NCBI GenBank assembly: GCA_964511435.1
Contig: CAZEFH010000022.1
Coordinates: 1 to 6,423, forward strand
DNA length: 6,423 nt
Source: JBGSPL01 sp964511435
Lineage (GTDB): Bacteria; Patescibacteriota; CPR2; UBA1875; CAIMLA01
Direction of reading: 5' to 3'
The notes beneath the pieces were generated by a model. The model did not search any database. It saw only the letters and a program-made list of their open reading frames with translations, and was not told the DNA's origin. Within the stretch, counting starts at the first letter, position 1; every line of letters starts with the position of its first letter. Below are positions 4,661 through 6,423 of this stretch, one piece after another. A program made the translations under genes and the position numbers.

Positions 4661-5044
4661 TCAGATTGTCGCTAAATATTCTTCAATTACTGGCCTGATG
4701 TTTGGAGCACAATCCTCTGGTAAATTATTGATGTCAAACCAGTCCCATTCAAGGATATCATTCCCAGGCGCTATCTCCCCTTTTCTGGTTGCCAAGTAGT
4801 GAATAAGAATTACAACTTTATCTGGCATATCAATCATCATCGGTTTCAGTGGACGTAGCAATTCGACCTCGATACCCATCTCTTCCGTCACTTCCCTCAT
4901 GGCAACCTCCTCCAGTGAGGTGTCCGTCCGCTCCGCCTTTCCCCCGACAAATTTCCACATACCATCATCGCCATGCTTATTGAGAAGCACTTTACTATTT
5001 TCGATTATTACTGGGCCTGCTGCTACAATTATGGGCTTATTCAT
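4661..5044 (-). CDS. NUDIX-family hydrolase
   Basis: NUDIX enzymes hydrolyse nucleoside diphosphates linked to other groups, for example oxidised dNTPs, ADP-ribose or NADH; the substrate cannot be read from this sequence. The 127-residue protein has the compact single-domain length. The NUDIX helix is GGKAERTDTSLEEVAMREVT (34-53) followed by EEMGIEV (54-60). The metal-binding REVTEE core (50-55) and the following glycine are intact. Compared with GX5EX7REUXEEXGU there is one extra residue after the glycine and Thr42 replaces the first glutamate. MWKFVGGK (29-36) before the box is typical of MutT-like proteins. It starts 6 nt after the upstream gene stops, with only weak ribosome-binding sequence, so translational coupling is likely. 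Its TGA stop abuts the secE promoter. It may sanitise nucleotides, but that is a guess. Confidence 0.92.
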   Translation of the reverse strand: MNKPIIVAAGPVIIENSKVLLNKHGDDGMWKFVGGKAERTDTSLEEVAMREVTEEMGIEVELLRPLKPMMIDMPDKVVILIHYLATRKGEIAPGNDILEWDWFDINNLPEDCAPNIRPVIEEYLATI

Positions 5045-5050
5045 AGACCA

Positions 5051-5992
5051 CTATCCCTGCTCTTTGAACCTAAACTTTAGGTGCTGACCGGGCTTATCCT
5101 TGTGTTCTTTTATTTCCTGATAGTTATTTAGCTTGGACACACTTTCCGCAGAAGCATCATCGGACTCGACAACTTCCACTTCGTAAAGATCAGAGACTAA
5201 GTCTGCTTTTCCTTCCATGTTGCCAATAATTTTCATAATGCTTTCCTGGTTGATGTTGTCTATACTTCCATCAGTATTAAGGGTTCCACCGCCTTCGGTA
5301 GCAACCTCATAAAGTACGTCTATTACATTCTTACCCTCTTCTTCATCAACCCAAAGCAGTTTTTCATTTTTGGGGTCGGTAAAGTCTATACCAAGGTTTT
5401 CTTTAATAAATTTGACTCTCTTTGCCGTCTCCTTAATCCGCTCCGCAAGCTCAGGATTAACTTGATTGCGCTCTATCTGAAATCCGGCTTCTGGCGATGA
5501 CACTTGATTACTAGGAGCGGTGGAGTCAGCAGCCTCGCTGTCTGACACCATCTCGTCACCTATTTCTTCGGTATCATCCTCACCCTCAGCAACATTTTCG
5601 ACCTCACCGTTGTCGTCGCCCGAGTCTGCTTGTGACTCAGCCTCAGATTTTGCTGTAGCAAACTTGTCCTCACTGTCGTGCAGGAATGCGCGGACTTCAT
5701 CTGCGTTCATATTGGCAAAGCGATCTAACTTTTCGTCGTCAAAGGGAACTGCCTTTTTCTGCTCTGCCTGTTCAGCCAAGGCTGGCTCTGGCGAACCAAG
5801 CATTGATCTAATTTCCGCCATAGTAGCTTCAGACCGCGCGCGATCTTCGGACATTGCCGAAACTTGCTCATCTACCGTCATGCGCGGGTTCTTGGCATCT
5901 GCGGCACGTGCCGCAGCCAGCACAGACGGAGAAACTTCAGTTGTCTGCTTACCTAAGTCGTTGGACTCAGAATTTTCTAAAACTTCAGGCAT
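5051..5992 (-). CDS. Uncharacterised acidic 313-aa protein
   Basis: I do not recognise this protein. It is very acidic, contains no cysteine, and has no signal peptide or membrane helix. Residues 1-60 are Ser/Ala/Glu-rich and probably disordered or helical. Residues 84-113 (FDDEKLDRFANMNADEVRAF and on) look like a small helical segment. Residues 114-170 are a low-complexity Glu/Asp/Ser linker. Residues 171-313 are more ordered: helix NPELAERIKETAKRVKFIKE (179-198), then LGIDFTDPKNEKLLWVDEEE (200-219), NVIDVLYEVATEGG (222-235), and a final beta-like HLKFRFKEQG. The start is supported by AAGGGA 6 nt upstream and a candidate promoter. The NUDIX gene follows 6 nt later, so the two are one unit. 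They lie between tRNA-Trp and secE, which are adjacent in many bacteria, suggesting a lineage-specific insertion. Confidence 0.8.
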   Translation of the reverse strand: MPEVLENSESNDLGKQTTEVSPSVLAAARAADAKNPRMTVDEQVSAMSEDRARSEATMAEIRSMLGSPEPALAEQAEQKKAVPFDDEKLDRFANMNADEVRAFLHDSEDKFATAKSEAESQADSGDDNGEVENVAEGEDDTEEIGDEMVSDSEAADSTAPSNQVSSPEAGFQIERNQVNPELAERIKETAKRVKFIKENLGIDFTDPKNEKLLWVDEEEGKNVIDVLYEVATEGGGTLNTDGSIDNINQESIMKIIGNMEGKADLVSDLYEVEVVESDDASAESVSKLNNYQEIKEHKDKPGQHLKFRFKEQG

Positions 5993-6015
5993 AATATCCC
6001 TTCTAATACAGTTAA

Positions 6016-6044
6016 ATCATAACTTAGTCTTTGCTTAAAAACAA
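6016..6044 (-). promoter_or_regulatory. Candidate promoter of the acidic protein-NUDIX unit
   Basis: Minus-strand TTGTTT (6044-6039) and TATGAT (6021-6016) are 17 bp apart. The -10 box matches consensus at five of six positions, the -35 box at three. Transcription would begin near 6009, shortly before the AAGGGA ribosome binding site. It lies just after the tRNA-Trp terminator, where an independent promoter is needed. Confidence 0.55.
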
Positions 6045-6051
6045 ATATATT

Positions 6052-6081
6052 AAAAATAACCTTAGCAGTAAGGTTATTTTT
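6052..6081 (-). terminator. Terminator of the tRNA-Thr/rpmG/tRNA-Trp transcript
   Basis: AAAAATAACCTTA (6052-6064) and TAAGGTTATTTTT (6069-6081) form a perfect 13-bp stem with a 4-nt loop, ending in five T residues on either strand. On the minus strand its first base is also the last A of the tRNA-Trp CCA, so the terminator starts exactly where the tRNA ends. Confidence 0.88.
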
Positions 6082-6154
6082 GGCAGGGGTGGAAGGAATC
6101 GAACCCTCAATAGAGGTTTTGGAGACCCCCGTTATACCATTTAACTACACCCCT
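6081..6154 (-). tRNA. tRNA-Trp (anticodon CCA)
   Basis: The 74-nt cloverleaf is complete. The acceptor AGGGGTG pairs with CACCCCT, followed by discriminator G and an encoded CCA. The anticodon stem GGGGT/ACCTC holds the loop CTCCAAA with anticodon CCA. The T arm is GAGGG-TTCGATT-CCTTC. CCA reads only UGG, which agrees with UGA being a stop here. It lies 23 bp after rpmG. Confidence 0.96.
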
Positions 6155-6159
6155 TCGAG

Positions 6160-6177
6160 GCCTGAGTAAAATCAGGC
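6160..6177 (-). other. Small hairpin between rpmG and tRNA-Trp
   Basis: GCCTGA (6160-6165) and TCAGGC (6172-6177) form a 6-bp stem with a 6-nt loop, directly after the rpmG stop and 5 nt before the tRNA-Trp 5' end. There is no T-tract, so it is not a terminator. It may protect the rpmG mRNA end once RNase P removes the tRNA. Confidence 0.4.
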
Positions 6178-6348
6178 TTATTTAGTTTCGCGGTGAAGAG
6201 TATGAACGTGCTCTCTCTTGCAGAACTTCTTTAGTTCAAGACGACCAGTTGTATTACGAGTATTCTTGGTAGTTGCGTAATTACGCTCCTTACATTCAGT
6301 ACACTCAAGTGTGATTACTGGACGAATGTCTTTTTTCTTACTTGCCAT
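6178..6348 (-). CDS. rpmG: 50S ribosomal protein L33
   Basis: L33 is a small 50S protein near the E site. The 56 residues read MASKKKDIRPVITLECTE at the start and end HTLHRETK. Family features are the N-terminal lysines, VITLECTECK (11-20), NTRNTTGRLELKKFC (29-43) and the HTLHRETK tail (49-56). In the zinc-binding form two CxxC pairs hold the metal; here C16 and C19 are present and C43 is present, but the expected fourth cysteine is E46, so zinc binding would need another ligand such as H47 or would be lost. AGGAGA at 6354-6359 supports the start. It lies between tRNA-Thr (24 bp upstream) and tRNA-Trp, a common bacterial arrangement. The gene was found by direct translation and the call is firm. 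Confidence 0.95.
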   Translation of the reverse strand: MASKKKDIRPVITLECTECKERNYATTKNTRNTTGRLELKKFCKREHVHTLHRETK

Positions 6349-6372
6349 TACTTTCTCCTAATTTCTATTTAT

Positions 6373-6423
6373 TGGAGCCGCCTGTCGGACTTGAACCGAC
6401 GACCGACTGTTTACAAAACAGTT
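6373..6423 (-). tRNA. tRNA-Thr (anticodon TGT), 5' part outside window
   Basis: Only the 3' 51 nt are present. The anticodon stem ACTGT/ACAGT encloses the loop TTTGTAA with anticodon TGT (threonine, ACA codons). A 5-nt variable loop, the T arm GTCGG-TTCAAGT-CCGAC, the acceptor strand AGGCGGC, discriminator T and encoded CCA follow. The D arm and 5' acceptor strand lie beyond base 6423. Confidence 0.93.

Noticed and set aside
4661..4663. UGA recoding, as in some CPR lineages
   Set aside because: The NUDIX frame ends naturally in TGA at full family length, the secE promoter follows at once, and the only tRNA-Trp seen has anticodon CCA.
5520..6038. 172-codon plus-strand open frame opposite the acidic protein gene
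   Set aside because: It is serine/alanine-rich, as expected from the antisense of a Glu/Ala/Ser-biased gene. The minus-strand gene has a better ribosome binding site, a promoter and a co-directional partner.

Overview
The window reads almost entirely on the minus strand and carries core translation and export genes of a small-genome bacterium, followed by the start of a division/cell-wall (dcw) cluster. In transcription order (right to left) it holds tRNA-Thr(TGT, cut by the window edge), rpmG, tRNA-Trp(CCA), an acidic unknown protein, a NUDIX hydrolase, secE, nusG, rplK, rplA, a second unknown protein, mraZ and rsmH (cut by the left edge). The compact spacing, the short SecE, the lysine/glutamate-rich tail on L1 and the overall style suggest Candidatus Saccharibacteria or another Patescibacteria/CPR lineage. 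That assignment is an inference from memory, not from a database match. Reading frames end with TAA, TAG and TGA and the tryptophan tRNA has anticodon CCA, so the standard bacterial code fits; there is no sign of UGA recoding.

Right part (5051-6423): tRNA-Thr, rpmG and tRNA-Trp form a tight cluster closed by a perfect 13-bp terminator hairpin that touches the tRNA-Trp CCA end. Next comes a two-gene unit, the acidic 313-aa protein and a NUDIX protein 6 nt after it. It has its own candidate promoter and a terminator, and it sits where secE often directly follows tRNA-Trp.

Middle (2366-4660): a near-consensus promoter (TTGACA, 17 bp, TACAAT) drives secE-nusG-rplK-rplA, which ends at a hairpin terminator. 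A terminator-like hairpin lies only a few bases downstream of the predicted transcription start. The gaps before rplK and before rplA each hold a copy of the same RNA fold: a 7-bp helix with conserved flanking and internal-loop bases and an unrelated apical stem. It resembles the L1-binding region of 23S rRNA and overlaps the ribosome binding site of the next gene. I read these as two autogenous L1 operators, which is the strongest finding here.

Left part (1-2365): an unknown 163-aa gene has a very good promoter (TTGCAA, 17 bp, TATAAT) and a terminator. A 441-bp gene-free region follows, with a perfect DnaA box, candidate mraZ promoters and three TGGGGA repeats at exact 10-bp spacing, the expected MraZ operator. 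Then come mraZ and, after a 155-bp spacer rich in inverted repeats, rsmH. No mobile element, CRISPR array or defence system was seen.
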